Source of the DNA: Phialocephala subalpina
Taxonomy: Eukaryota > Ascomycota > Leotiomycetes > Helotiales > Mollisiaceae
Assembly (NCBI GenBank): GCA_900073065.1
Contig: FJOG01000076.1
Span: 1,035-65,034 of the forward strand
DNA: 64,000 nt
Reading direction: 5' to 3'
Every line of letters begins with the position of its first letter. Position 1 is the first letter of the stretch. The position numbers and the translations under genes are program-made. The notes beneath the pieces were generated by a model, which was not told the DNA's origin, did no database searches, and was given only the letters and a program-made list of their open reading frames with translations. Shown here one piece after another: positions 13,301 through 26,249 of the stretch.

Positions 13301-14880
13301 GGCGCTGGGGGAGCCTTTGTATTCGCGGAAATTGTTGCATCTAAAACTATTGCATTTAAGGAAGTTGTTACTACCGAGGTAAGAGTAGCGGCGGGAATAG
13401 GGGCAAATATAGGGATAAGAACTAAGTTTAGGCGAATTATTGATAAGGCAAACGAAGAGGGTAATAGCGAAGTATTATTGGGAGATAAGCGTGTAACTAT
13501 AAATAGGGATATATTATTAGTGTTTACAAATACTTATTGTAGTAAAAATTTCACTTAAAATATAAAAGTATTGTTTTATAACGGGAATAACGTACTCCGT
13601 TTACTAGTACTTTATTAGCTTTTATTTAATTATAGAAAGGGTACTCTCGATAGTATTTACGATGGCATTATACTCTCTCTCGATCTTTAAATATTTACTA
13701 TTTTATTAGAAGTATTTGACGCGGTAATGTTATTATTATCCCACGTCTCGATTGGCTTATCTACAAAAGCGCTCTATAAAAAACAAAAACGTAAAAACTC
13801 CTTATCGCAAATCCTATTTTCTCGATTAATTATATATAATCTATCTATTATTTGCGATCTTGCGGTTATTAAATCTGCTAATACTTCCTTATCTTATAAA
13901 ATTAGCGTTTATTCAACGCTTACTTTTTTTACCACGCCGGCCCGCAACCCTATCAAAATTTTAGCAATTATTGCATTTAATTTATTTAATTGCTAAGAAA
14001 TTTCTATTTCGTATTTGCCCCGCTTAATATTAATCTTTTATTCGTCTACTCGAATTTATTTAATTTACGTAGCGACTTCGGTATTTTTATCGGAGGTAAA
14101 ATATTAAATCGATAAAAAGGAAATCGGTATTAAATTCTTTAGAATATCGCTTTCTTCGGTATTATAATTTTAAAGAATTTAAATATTCGTTCGAAGTCTA
14201 ATAACGGGAGGAGTATTTGTGGGGATATTTAAGTAAAACGGAGGCTCGTATACGATAAAGTTTACTAGGCTAATTAATTAGAGCGCCTTTTTTTCTCAAC
14301 GGCGGTAATTACCATCGATATTCGCTTTTTTAGTTTCGTTAGTATTTAAATACTTCTTTGGCCGTTTACTGCGTTTCTTTTAAAGTATTATTTTAATTTT
14401 ATAAAGGAGTTAACGATAGAAGTTGGCCTCGCAACGTAAAATTAAAGAGATAATTAAAAAACTTTAATCTAGTAATTTAAGCGAAACCTTTCTAAGAATA
14501 TTTAATTACTTTTATAATCCAATTAAATATATATTTAATAATTATCCTTTTATTATAATTATATTAAGTACTTTAATAAAAAAGAGTTTAATATAATTTC
14601 ATTGTTTTATTAGAAGCTAAAAGTATTACTCGCATTTAAATTCGTTGGTTAAAAAACCTCGATTCGAAAGGCGGTAACCTACTAGCAATACCCTGGCTTT
14701 TCGCCAAATCGAGAAGCGCAATACTATAATACCCACCTTTAATTAATTATATCTCCTACTATAATACTTATACTATAATATAAATAAGTATAGCATTTTT
14801 TCTAAGTAATTTTAAATGGAAAATATACTTTAAATCACTAAATGCCATTTTAACCTTCACTCGATATTTCTCTTTCATCT

Positions 14881-15096
14881 CTCTCTCCTTTTACAATTCT
14901 CTCTCCTTTTACAACTCTCTCTCCTTTTACAATTCTCTCTCCTTCTATAACTCTCTCTCCTTCTACAACTCTCTCTCCTTCTACAACTCTCTCTCCTTTT
15001 ACAACTCTCTCTCCTTTTACAACTCTCTCTCCTTTTACAACTCTCTCTCCTTTTATAACTCTCTCTCCTTTTATAACTCTCTCTCCTTCTTAAAAA
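14881..15096. repeat. 18-bp minisatellite, block 1
   Basis: About 12 tandem copies of CTCTCTCCTTTTACAACT with small variants (TTCTATAACT, TTCTACAACT, TTTTACAATT). The differences between units are mostly C/T exchanges. The plus strand of the block has no G. Confidence 0.95.
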
Positions 15097-15659
15097 CCTT
15101 TACTCTTCAAACTTTACTTTCTATTAACTCCTTATACCTCTTTATTTTTACTTAACTTATTCCTTCTTTTTCTTATTACTTTTTAACCCTTTTCCTCTCT
15201 TTACTCCTATTAAACCTTTTTTTACTTTTTATTTAAATATTTTTTAATAATTAACTACTTTACTTCTTTTTTTTATCTCTTTTTATCTTCTTTTCAAACT
15301 TTATTTTACTTTAATTTATTCTTTCTTTCTAATTATTTTTTAATTCCTTTTTATTACTTTTTAATTATTCTTATTCTCTTTTCTTTCTTCTTTTTATATT
15401 TTCTTTAACCCTTATTCCTTTTACTCTTTTTTTACTTCTCTTTTAACTTTAATTTTCTTTAATTTTCTTTTTTTACTAAATTCCTTTTTATTTCTCTTTT
15501 ACTTTTATTCTTCTATTTTAATATCTTTTAAACTTTTTCTTATATTTCTTACTTCTTCTTCTTTTATTTACTTTTTTACCCTTTACCTTTAATTTATTTC
15601 TCTTTTCTTTTATTATTTTTATTTTATTTTCTTTTCTTTTTTATTTTTAATTTTAATTT

Positions 15660-15966
15660 ATTTTCTTTTTATAACTTATTTTTTCTTTTATAATTCACTT
15701 TCTTTTTACAACTTATTCTCTTTTTATAATTTATTCTCCTTTTATAACTTATTTTCCTTTTATAATTTACTCTCCTTTTATAATTTACTCTCTTTTTATA
15801 ATTTACTTTCCTTTTATAACTTATTTTCCTTTTATAATTTACTCTCCTTTTATAATTTACTCTCCTTTTATAACTTATTTTCCTTTTATAATTTACTTTC
15901 TTTTTATAATTTATTTTCCTTTTATAATTTACTTTCCTTTTATAACTTATTCTCCTTTTATAATTT
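15660..15966. repeat. 18-bp minisatellite, block 2, running into gap
   Basis: Tandem units of about 18 bp of the form TTTTATAATTTACTCTCC or TTTTATAACTTATTTTCC. These match block 1 units after C-to-T changes (CTCTCC-TTTTA-CAACT against CTCTCC-TTTTA-TAATT), so the two blocks appear to be one repeat family at different stages of decay. The array runs straight into the N gap. Confidence 0.9.
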
Positions 15967-16537
15967 NNNNNNNNNNNNNNNNNNNNNNNNNNNNNNNNNN
16001 NNNNNNNNNNNNNNNNNNNNNNNNNNNNNNNNNNNNNNNNNNNNNNNNNNNNNNNNNNNNNNNNNNNNNNNNNNNNNNNNNNNNNNNNNNNNNNNNNNNN
16101 NNNNNNNNNNNNNNNNNNNNNNNNNNNNNNNNNNNNNNNNNNNNNNNNNNNNNNNNNNNNNNNNNNNNNNNNNNNNNNNNNNNNNNNNNNNNNNNNNNNN
16201 NNNNNNNNNNNNNNNNNNNNNNNNNNNNNNNNNNNNNNNNNNNNNNNNNNNNNNNNNNNNNNNNNNNNNNNNNNNNNNNNNNNNNNNNNNNNNNNNNNNN
16301 NNNNNNNNNNNNNNNNNNNNNNNNNNNNNNNNNNNNNNNNNNNNNNNNNNNNNNNNNNNNNNNNNNNNNNNNNNNNNNNNNNNNNNNNNNNNNNNNNNNN
16401 NNNNNNNNNNNNNNNNNNNNNNNNNNNNNNNNNNNNNNNNNNNNNNNNNNNNNNNNNNNNNNNNNNNNNNNNNNNNNNNNNNNNNNNNNNNNNNNNNNNN
16501 NNNNNNNNNNNNNNNNNNNNNNNNNNNNNNNNNNNNN
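15967..16537. other. Assembly gap (571 N)
   Basis: Run of N inside the minisatellite/T-rich block. The flanking 18-bp array suggests it is an unresolved tandem repeat. Confidence 0.98.
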
Positions 16538-18100
16538 TCTTTTCTTTTTCTTTTTTTTATATTTAATTTTTCTTTTTCTTTCTTTTAATTATTTTTCTCT
16601 TTTAATTATTCTCCTTTTTAATTCTATTTCCCTTCTTATTACTTATTAATTTATAAATTATATATATATATATTATCTTAATTCTTTCTTTTTAATTATA
16701 TTTACTTTTTACTTTTTTCTTCTCTTGAATTTAAATCTTTTTTTTCTTTTCTAATTTTATTATATTCTTTAATTTTCTTTAATTTTTTTCTTTTATTATT
16801 ACTTCTTATTTTACTTTTTATTTAAATATATATATATTATTTTTCTTTCTTATTTACTTTCCTTTCTTATTTACTTAATTTTATTTTTCCTTTATTTTCT
16901 AACTTTTCTATTTATTAAACTTAATAATATAATTTTTTTCTTTTTTTTCTTATATTAATTCTTTACTTTTCAATTTTTTCTTACTTTATTTCTATTAATA
17001 TATTTTATAAATAAAAAATTTTTTCCTTTTTTATTCTTCTTTTATTATCCTTTTATATATATTTGCTTTTTATTCCTTATTTTTAACTTTCTTTTATTCT
17101 TTTATTTATTTATATTATATTAATTTTATTTTTTTTCTTATTTTTAATTGCTTATTTTTCTTATTCTTTATTTCTTCTTCTTATTTATATTTACTTTTTA
17201 TTTATCCCCTTTTAATTATATTATTTATTTTACTTTTATTTTTAATTTTTTTTTTAAATTTTATATTCTTTTTTTCTAATTATTTATTTCTTATTTTACT
17301 TTTTAATATTTTTTTATTTATTATTTTTCCTTTTAATATTTTCTTTCCTTTTTTACTTTTCTTTTTAATTATACTTTTATTTTTATTTATTATTTTATCT
17401 CTTTTTTTCTTTTTCTAATTCTTTTTTTTCTTTTCTCTTTTAATTATATATATAACCCTTTTTCAATTTATTATTCTACTATTTTTATTATATTCTTTTC
17501 TTTTCTTTTACTTATTATTTTACTTTTATTCATATATTTCTATTGTTTTTTATTTTATCCTTTATTATTTATTCTTTTTTTACTTTTTATTTTATTTTTA
17601 TTTTTTAATATTCTCCTTTTATACGTTTTATTATTATAGTCTTTATTTATTTAATCCTTTTTAATCTAAGTTTCGTTTCGATCCTAATAACGTTTAATCT
17701 TTTTCGATCCGAGTTTCGTTTTAACCCTATTAGCGTTTAACTTTTAAAATATACTTATTTTTATTAGAAAATTTCAAATTCTTTTTATTTTATACTTATT
17801 TATATTATATTATTACTTTATTAATTATTATGGCCTTATAATTTCTTAAAACTTATATCTTTATATTAATTACCCTTTTTCAATAATATATAATAAACTA
17901 TATATATATTTATAATTAATAAGTAATTTTTTTTATTTTTAAAAAATTATTTTAATTTATTCTTTTATAATTATTTTATAAATAGTTGTTTCCGTATATA
18001 ATATCTTATTATTATATTGAATACTTTATAATATTAGTAAAAACGGCTTAATAGACTATTATATACTACTAAATATTCCTCTCCTTTAATCACGTGATAT
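16538..18100. other. T-rich low-complexity DNA
   Basis: Almost all T, C and A to about 17,650, then ordinary AT-rich DNA. A degenerate duplication of about 41 bp lies near 17,663-17,740 (AAGTTTCGTTTCGATCC and GAGTTTCGTTTTAACCC). No gene seen. Confidence 0.6.
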
Positions 18101-18102
18101 AA

Positions 18103-18144
18103 TCTAGCCTCTACATTCTAGCCTCTACATTTTAGCCTCTACAT
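18103..18144. repeat. Three tandem 14-bp repeats
   Basis: TCTAGCCTCTACAT, TCTAGCCTCTACAT and TTTAGCCTCTACAT follow one another, 13 bp after a TCACGTGA palindrome (18090-18097). They lie at the 3' side of helicase relic copy 2 and may mark the element boundary. Confidence 0.85.
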
Positions 18145-18199
18145 TCTGCGACGTGCAATAAAACTCCATAGTCCAAAGCTTACCCTAACTCCCCCAATG

Positions 18200-21100
18200 C
18201 AACTACTACTACGCAATTGGCTTGGATACACTCGTTTCCTCCTAGGGACGCCGTTTCCCTTAGTTAGAGCATATACTCAAGCTCCGTTTTAAAGGACCGC
18301 TAAAAGTGCTTCTAAAGCCACTTAGGACCGCCGACTTGTTTATACACCCCGTAGCAGATCGGCATTACTATGTCTAAGAACCAGCATTCCGTCTCCTTAT
18401 ACTCCGGATCCGCTGCCCGATAAATGTCTTATAGTTAATAGCAGTTCCAATAAGCCACATACCGCTCAATCCAGTCCTTGTCCTCCCCTTTCCGCGTCTA
18501 GTAGGCTTCATTCTTAGCGTTGATCCAATGGAACCGCCGAGAGCACTTACGGGTTGCGTGCTCAAAGCTGCGGCTTTCGACTTTGCAGTAAAGGCAGCTG
18601 CCGACCATAGTCTGGAGGTCTCTCTTATAGCTATCAAGCACTTAGTCCCGCGCGTAGTCTTACCGCAAGACCTCTTCTAGTCCAATGAAGACTATTCTTG
18701 CTAAAGTCTCAAGGGCAAATGTCAAGTCCCGAGGCCGGGCTTCGATATAAGGCTCCCCGCAGACCTGGCACACCTCCTCGCCCGCTATACACTAGCGCCA
18801 GTCCGGCTGAGCGTCTAGAAATTGGCTTAGAACGCCCCGAGAGCAATACCGCTGTGTCAAATATAGTTACATGGCTTCCCGGTCCGGGGGCAAGGGCTAG
18901 TCTAATTGCGGCTTCCAAGTGGCGCTTAGGATCACAATCAACGACGCCTTCCCCCCGTCTCGCCCTGCCCTGCCAAACTCTTGAGAGAAGGCAAATACCT
19001 CGTCGGGTGCATTAACGTGGACTACCCAGCGGACGTGAGGATAGTCAAATCCAATGCCGAGAGCAAAAGTAACTGCAATTGCTAGCTGGTCTCGATTAGA
19101 AAGCCACCCAGCGAGAATGGCTGCCTTCTCCTCGTCCGATCCGGACTCAGAAGTATACGATAGGCACCCTAGCGTATTAGCAAGTAATGCCACTTCGTCC
19201 CGAGTCCGGCAATAAAGGATAATCTTGTCCTGGGCATAGTTAAAAATCTCTTTCCGGGGCTAGTATACTCGAACTAAGTTGGCGGCCTTTTTAATTAAAG
19301 TGCCAAGTCCGGTCTCTCAGCTGACTATATACTTGATATTTGATCGATTCGTCGACTCCCGGATGATCCTAAGCTTAACCAGCTTATTATACTCAATAAA
19401 CTGCTTTTGTATAACCGGAGGGAAAGTAATAATCAATTAAACAGTCTGGGTCCTAATCTGCCGGATATACTAGCCTAATTGCGCTATACACGGGCGATAA
19501 TCGCTAATAGTAATAGTGAAATGATCCTTATTAATTACAATTCGGTTTAGTTTTTGCCGGTTAATTAAACTACGAGTATAATCAAAAAAGGTCTCGGTAT
19601 ACACAGCCTCTACTAACATAATAATAAGTGAGGCTAACTACTTGTAATCCATTGATTAAATCAAGGGCTTGACCCCTATTAAGTGATAGCGTCTCAGTAT
19701 ATCACCTCGGAGAATAACCATCGGGAGAATTAAGATTATAATCCGGGCATTTACAACCGACGCACTTACTATGAAGATAAGCGACTTGCCAAAGCCAGTC
19801 CCTATTACTAAGACTACCTGCTCGGCTGAGTGGGGTCCCATAATTGCAAGCAGACCGTCCCGTTGTCCTAAGGCTCGTAGCTGCATATCCGGAGCATTGT
19901 ATAACCTGCGAGCAACGGCTAGTAAATCCGCCTCAAAGTATGCACCTCTCCTACGCATTTAACTACGCTTGGAAGTATTAAGCATTCGCAAGGACAATGT
20001 CTTTAAAGCGCTTCGCGGCCTTTTTCCCTGCAGAATATAATCGAACCGAAAGAACGTACGCTAGCTCTCAAATGCTCGGTAATTCCGATAGAGCAAAATA
20101 TTCATAGTAAGCGTCGTTATTCCAGTATACGCATAATTAAAAGTGTGGAAAGTGTGGTTACTAAGTTCAACTAATACAACCAGATTCAGCTCGTCCTTAA
20201 TATCCTCCTTTACGCTCTCTTTAAGATCAAAGTTCGCTCGTTCTTTAACGGAGAACTTCTCTTTAGTGATTAACGCTATAAACTGCCGCTAATTGGACGT
20301 ATATAAACGCGGCACTTTAACACGAGCATATACTTTCGTCAGGCAGGCCGAAAGTATCCCATTAGTCCACACTATCCCGTCCAACTTGGCTTAAAGGTAT
20401 AAGGAGATAAAGGCACTCGGAGTCTACTATCGGAGGAATAATTGCCTTAAAGGCAAAATATATACAATGTACAAAAGCAACAAATCCCTAATCGCCTTTA
20501 ATAAAAAGCGGATATTATCTTTATACGCGCCAAATTGCTATTAGCCCTTATAATACTAAGTATAGATCATAATTAGCTTCTCCCAAATCAACAAATGGCG
20601 CTATCGAGCATTATTCCGCTATATCACCGATAGCAATTCAAGTTCTCGCAATAGCGGGCCGAGTGGGATATAGAACAATACTAAAACCCGCTTAAGGAAT
20701 TCTTGAGCATGTGCCTCGTAAATGGCCATAACTTTTGGATATAAAGCCATGCTTCTATCCTCAGCCGTAATCAAAAACATGGCCCGCAATTGGGCATTTC
20801 CTTGGATCCGCCGAAAGAGAGTAAACTTAGTACTCTCTAAGAACTCGGAATTGCTGGGGTGAGAGAGCTACGAGCCTCCAAAATCTTCTAAATCCAAATC
20901 GTCCTTTAGCCTCCACGATTCTATTGAGATCAAGTCCTTAGCTTGGAATAAGAGCTTATTATAAAGTAGAGTATAAGCTTATTGATATTCAGAAACTATT
21001 AAGTCGGAGATTTGCGACATTTGCAACTCCACCCCGCGATATTCTACCGTTTGCCCGTCCAAAAGCCACCGAGCTTAGTGTTTTGTAATGGTAGCCTTTC

Positions 21101-23700
21101 CAACTTTGAACAAATATAGCCGCCACTGCAGAATATGGCCAAATGGCGTCTCGATCAATTGTTGGAAGAACTTCTTGCAGATTTTAGCGAGAAAAACAAA
21201 GATTTGATCTTCGTCGTCTTACTCCTAGAAATAGGCATAATTAAAGAGCACGAGTTGGGCAATCTAAATTAAAGCTGATAAGTGGCTATTGAAATTCCCC
21301 GGCTCTTCCCATAATCCTCGGCCCTTCCCGCGGACTTTCTTACTAAGTATAGCGTAGAAACTCAAAACGGGTAATTTAAATAGTACGCTACCAATAGTCT
21401 AATAAATCAGCGCTAAATACAATCGCCGGATAGTATACTTAAGAGCTAGCTCCGCCTCTTTTTCATCCTCTAGAGCTAAGGCTTCTATGATCTCGTCTAT
21501 AGTTTGGATCTACTAAGCAATTAACTAAATAATATCCCTAGGCAATACTTAGTCTAATTAAGCCCGCGTAAAATGACTGCCCTCACAATATACTACTCGG
21601 TAGTAGTATACCAACAACTGCTTCATAGTAGTAAAATACGTAATTAAAGTCGACGCGTTCTTAAAATACCGAAACCCGTCTGCTTTGCTTGATACCCTAG
21701 CATAGAATTCGTTCAAGATATTGGCGCGCTACTAGGTCATTTTCCGGTCGGGCGAGGTATCGCTATATAACCGGTACGCATCTCTTAAAACAGCCTCAAC
21801 TGCAATTAAAATTCGGACGAGACTAAGATCCTCGGCATCCTCATTATCCGCATTAAGCTCTTTCTTTAATAGCAGCTTATACGAGCTCCAAATCTCCTCA
21901 TCCTTCAGCGTAATTATATAATACGAGAACGCTATTCGCTCGAGCTAAAGAACCTTTTTCGACTTAGAATCCCCGAAATTATGCACGATACTAATTTGCT
22001 CTTTAATATTACCCTTCACATTCTTATAATCCTTCTCTAGCTTCTCAAACAACTCCTTCTTAAGTTGTATCGAGAGAATAGAATTATTAGCTTGCTCAAA
22101 TACCCCTCCCTTCTCTTTATCGTCTATTACCACAAAGTAATCGATTCGTCCAAACGCGATAAAGTATATTTAAAGTTTAATTAGCCTCTATAACGCGCAT
22201 AACTTATAAATAGTAGCCTTAACTTTATGCGCTTAAAGTATATACTTCCTCATTTCCCGAAAATATCGAGTCTAATACCCGCAGTTTAATTATAGGCAGT
22301 AGAATCCATCATATACTATTAAGTACTTAATCACTTAACATTTATCCTCAACTCGAGGCTTATACTACTTTAACTCTACGAGCGTTCTTAGACTATAAGT
22401 ACTAAGCAACTCAAAAGTCGTCTTAAGCTCTTAACCTAAAAATCGGTATAATTCTACCCGCAAGTGATATTCTTAGCTTCGATAGCCTAAAACAATGCAA
22501 GAATGACAAGTATAATATATAACCACCCGATAGACTGAGTTATAAGAGAGGAAGCTCATCGTAAATGTTTTAAGGGAAGTAAAAAGAATATAAAGAAAGT
22601 AATATCTGACCCGAATAGTATTTGAACCAAATGCTACTTAGTCATCGCTCACGGGCCAATCCGCACCTCGCGATTCTAGTGTTTGAATCAAAAAGCGCCC
22701 TCACATAGGAGGTAGGCGTAGGATCCCTTTTATCGTAAGTTATAATTATAAACGATTAAACCAAATTGCGTATTAAAACGTAATAATTGGACGCTTTCTC
22801 CTAGACTATTTAAGTACTCAAACTACGGCTCTCGTATTACTTAATAGTTTCCCGTCGACGTTTATACGCCTCTTAAACTACTATTAACCGAGCCAACTTA
22901 ATCACCGCCGAATATTTAGGCGTATAATCCTCGGCATTTAACTATTCATCATCCTCCCGCATCCTTAAAACCGCCAATCCATTAATCAATACGCTTTTAT
23001 ACTCGTCGTCTTATAATGGCTAATTCAATAACGCTATTTACAACCGTAAAATCTACCGTTGGATCCGGCTTATCCATTTAATCTCCTTATCTAATTCTTG
23101 CTCCTCCTTTTCTCCGCTTCTTAAACCTCCCACTTACTCCTCTTTCCACCATACAAATTCCTCAATATTAATCCACACATCCTAAATGCATATCTATTGT
23201 CTTTCCGTTAACTTATACCTCGGTTGCTTCTCGAGCTCAATATCTTTAAATCGGAATATATAACGCATCAACTGCTTATAAACCTCTGTATACGCTTTAA
23301 CGGTAGTAATATCTATCCAATTATCAAACGGCATTTGGACTTCTTTATCCATCTCTTTTCTATTCGCTTCAAACAATATCTTTAACTCAACTACCTATCG
23401 AATACAATAGTATTATGCGTTTTAAATCAATTAATTAAACGCCTTATATAACACTTTCAACTTGGGCTCGTCGTCTTTCACGAGTACAATTAATGCCCGT
23501 AATTCGATCCGATTAAATGCTTCCGAATGCTCAACCTATCCCACGCGACGTAACCATAGATTGGGCTCCTAAGCTTCTTTTAGTTCGGTAATCTGACGAC
23601 GTTCGTCTTCGGCGGCTTATTGCATAATTTAATCTAATTGCTTCTTTATAGCCTCCAAATCGATATCTCCGAGTAATATAATTGGATTAGATCTCGCTAT
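18200..23700 (-). pseudogene. Telomere-linked RecQ-like helicase relic, copy 2
   Basis: Second, more degraded helicase of the same family as the relic at 173-4939, with clearly different sequence. From 5' to 3': a middle N-terminal segment at 23194-23376 (NWIDITTVKAYTEVYK, PRYKLTERQ); a segment at 21945-22133; helicase motif I at 19656-19958 (VIGTGFGKS, where S appears changed to F); motifs V and VI at 18897-19193 (FALGIGFDYPHVRWVVHV, QEFGRAGRDGG); and a RecQ zinc-binding CQVCG near 18,760. Replacements of Ser by Phe (TCN to TTN) recur in conserved places, as expected for C-to-T mutation. Many stops; not functional. The exact ends are uncertain. Confidence 0.75.
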
Positions 23701-23749
23701 TTGAATCTCAAAATATTATACTCCCGATCCGCGGATGAAAAAATGCTGG

Positions 23750-25004
23750 CAATAGACTCTAATTCTCTATAGAATTTGCATTTTTCTTCCCGTCTCAAGC
23801 CTACTTTTCTTCTGCAAGTTTTCTTATTAATAAACGACGCGGTAATACTCTTAGATTTTACGGGTTTAACACGTAATATATTAGTATAAATTACTATAAT
23901 TATCTTACTATTAACATTTTAATTCGTCTTTTTTAGGCTTTTATAATATAGAAATAAAAAGGTTATTTACCGGCGGAAATACTATATAGTTTAACTTTAT
24001 TCTTTTAGTTTTTAAATCTTAAATAATTTAAATTTTTTGAATAATGCGTTTTCGGTCGGCTTTTACGGCTTTGTGCTTTCTTTCATCTTTTAAATAGGCA
24101 TCGATATGATTAAATAATACGGTATATTTGCATTCGGAATATATAACGATTTTTTGTGCTGGGAAATAGATAAATGGATATATATTGCGAATATAAATCG
24201 AATAAATTAAGTTTTTTATTAAAGTTTTAAATTCTACTTCTATTTTATACGTTTTCTTACTCGACGCGTATTAAATTGCGGCTTGAAAATCACGCGTAAT
24301 ATCTAATTGCAATTTCCGATTTTATACTTTTATACTATTATATTCACTTTATGCTTAAGATCTCCGATTTTACTAATTAAGTTTATACGCTTACTTTCCC
24401 CCATCAAAAATCCAATTGTTGAACTACGGTCGTAATAAATCACTTTACGGTGGGCTTTAAGTTAATATTTTGACGGGGTTAGTATCGCATATACTAGGGT
24501 CAATTTATACTCGAATTTGAGCCGTATTCGAGTTTATTTGGACGTAATTTTAATAAACGGACTTAATAAAACGGATTTAACCCCTTCGGCAAATTTACGC
24601 TAATGGGTTATATAGGGAAATAAACGGACTTAGGGTCAAGTCCATCCAATAATAATAGTTAGCGATTTATTAAATAGTATTCTACTAGTATTTTTATTAT
24701 TATTACTTGAGAAGTTTTAATATATTTAAATCGGAAAAACTTAGAAAGTAATTAATAAAGTTTAAAGAAAAGTAAATAAAGTTTACGAAACTATTAAATT
24801 ATCCTCGAAAATTATAAAGGGAAATAATTACTTTAAATTTAAGTCCTCGCTAAAAATTATAAAACTATTTTTATTTAAATCTAATATAAAAAAACTTTAA
24901 TTATCGAATATTCTTTATTTACGATAAATTATCGATATATTAATTAAATTATAGTAAAATAAATTAGAATCGATTCGAAGATTAAATATATTGCGCGTAA
25001 ATAA
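23750..25004. other. AT-rich spacer before retrotransposon
   Basis: RIP-like AT-rich DNA without a gene I can support. It may include the 5' flank of helicase copy 2 and the target DNA of the Gypsy element. Confidence 0.4.
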
Positions 25005-25272
25005 TATAGCGGAACGATTTATTCTACTTCAAAAATTCCTATTTATAGTAGTAATTTCGGAGGTTTATATTAACCACGTGTCCTCTAATATATAAAGAGC
25101 TTTCTATTCTTTAAGAAACAATAATAACTTTCTACTACTCCATTTTACTGGCCTTACTACGTATAACGAATAATTATAAGAACGAAATTAAGTATTTGCT
25201 AAAGTTTATAAGTTTATTATAATCATATAAAATTAAGTAATTTTCCTTTAAGAGAGTTATTACCCTTTTATA
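25005..25272 (+). repeat. 5' LTR of Gypsy element (268 bp)
   Basis: Direct repeat of 37219-37486, with equal length (268 bp) and the same order of blocks (GCGATTTAT-like start, ATATATAAAGA, TTACGTATAACGAATAATTATAA, CATTACCCTTTTATA-like end). The two copies differ mainly by C/T and G/A exchanges; CCACGTG here is TTACGTA in the 3' copy. It begins TATAG, fitting a TG start mutated to TA. The following TTAGCGAGCGAAG may be the primer-binding site, with TGG changed to TAG. Confidence 0.88.
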
Positions 25273-26249
25273 TTAGCGAGCGAAGTCGAGAGTTTTAAAG
25301 TAGTATTATTTAAACGTCACGAATTACAATTTATAAAAATTGTATTTTAAGTATTGCGATTATTATTAAAGAATCCAAATTATTGGAATTCGGAGGCTAA
25401 AAATCAATTAACGAAGAGCAAACCCCTTTATTTATTGATTTATCGATTTAAAATTAAGGAAATTGGATTACGAAATAACGAGATTACGAAAAAGCGTTAA
25501 TTTTTAGAATTTACGTATTAAGTCATTCGATATAATCGGTATAATAACGAATAAAAGAAAAAAGAGGATTAGTTTACGACGATCGAATACGAAAATTAAT
25601 TCTTAAGTTAGTACTATTTCTATTGGGAATCGAAATACGAATATTAGAGACTTATCGTAGAAATGGAAGGAAGTTCGTATTTTAAAAAGCGAAATTATAG
25701 CGTTATTTTGTATTTTAATTTTAATTTTTTTAAGAATCGCAATACAAAGAATACTCGAAATAACTTTAATATTAAATTTGTAATAGTTTAAAGAATATTA
25801 ATATTTACGAGGAAATACGAAATAAATTCAAATGAAAACTTTTATACGAAAAGAAAAAGCAATAATACGCTTTACTTAAATAATTAAAAAAATTAAACTT
25901 CAAATAAAATTTAAAACTCGAAACTTCTTTTCAATTATAAATACTATAAATAAGAACTATTTTCACAAAAAACTTTCACTCGATAGTATTTATTTAAAAA
26001 AACGAATTTCTCTCGAATTACTAAAATAATTATCGATTTACAAATTAATTTCTACGAATTACTCTCGATATAATTCAATATTAAGCGACTATTTTTCTAT
26101 TATAATACTAATTAATACTCTTTTAAGCGGTTTTTTAAACGGCGAAAAAAACTCCTCCGAAATAGATTTACTTCGAAATATTATTCTCTCGTATAACGAC
26201 GAAGACGAACATTTTACGGCCTCGACTACGTAGTATATCTTCGTTCCTA

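Larger units (their letters stand above)
14864..15966. other. G-free plus-strand tract of 1.1 kb
   Basis: I find no G between 14,864 and the assembly gap, so the strand is built of T, C and A only. The same style resumes after the gap from 16,538, with the first G at about 16,727 and G remaining rare to about 17,650. It contains both minisatellite blocks and holds no coding signal on either strand. Confidence 0.9.

Noticed and set aside
13298..13558. Plus-strand frame of 86 codons rich in Ala, Gly and Val
   Set aside because: Low complexity and opposite to the start of the minus-strand ghost gene; no family resemblance.
14881..15096. CRISPR-like array
   Set aside because: Units are contiguous 18-bp repeats without spacers, in a eukaryotic genome.
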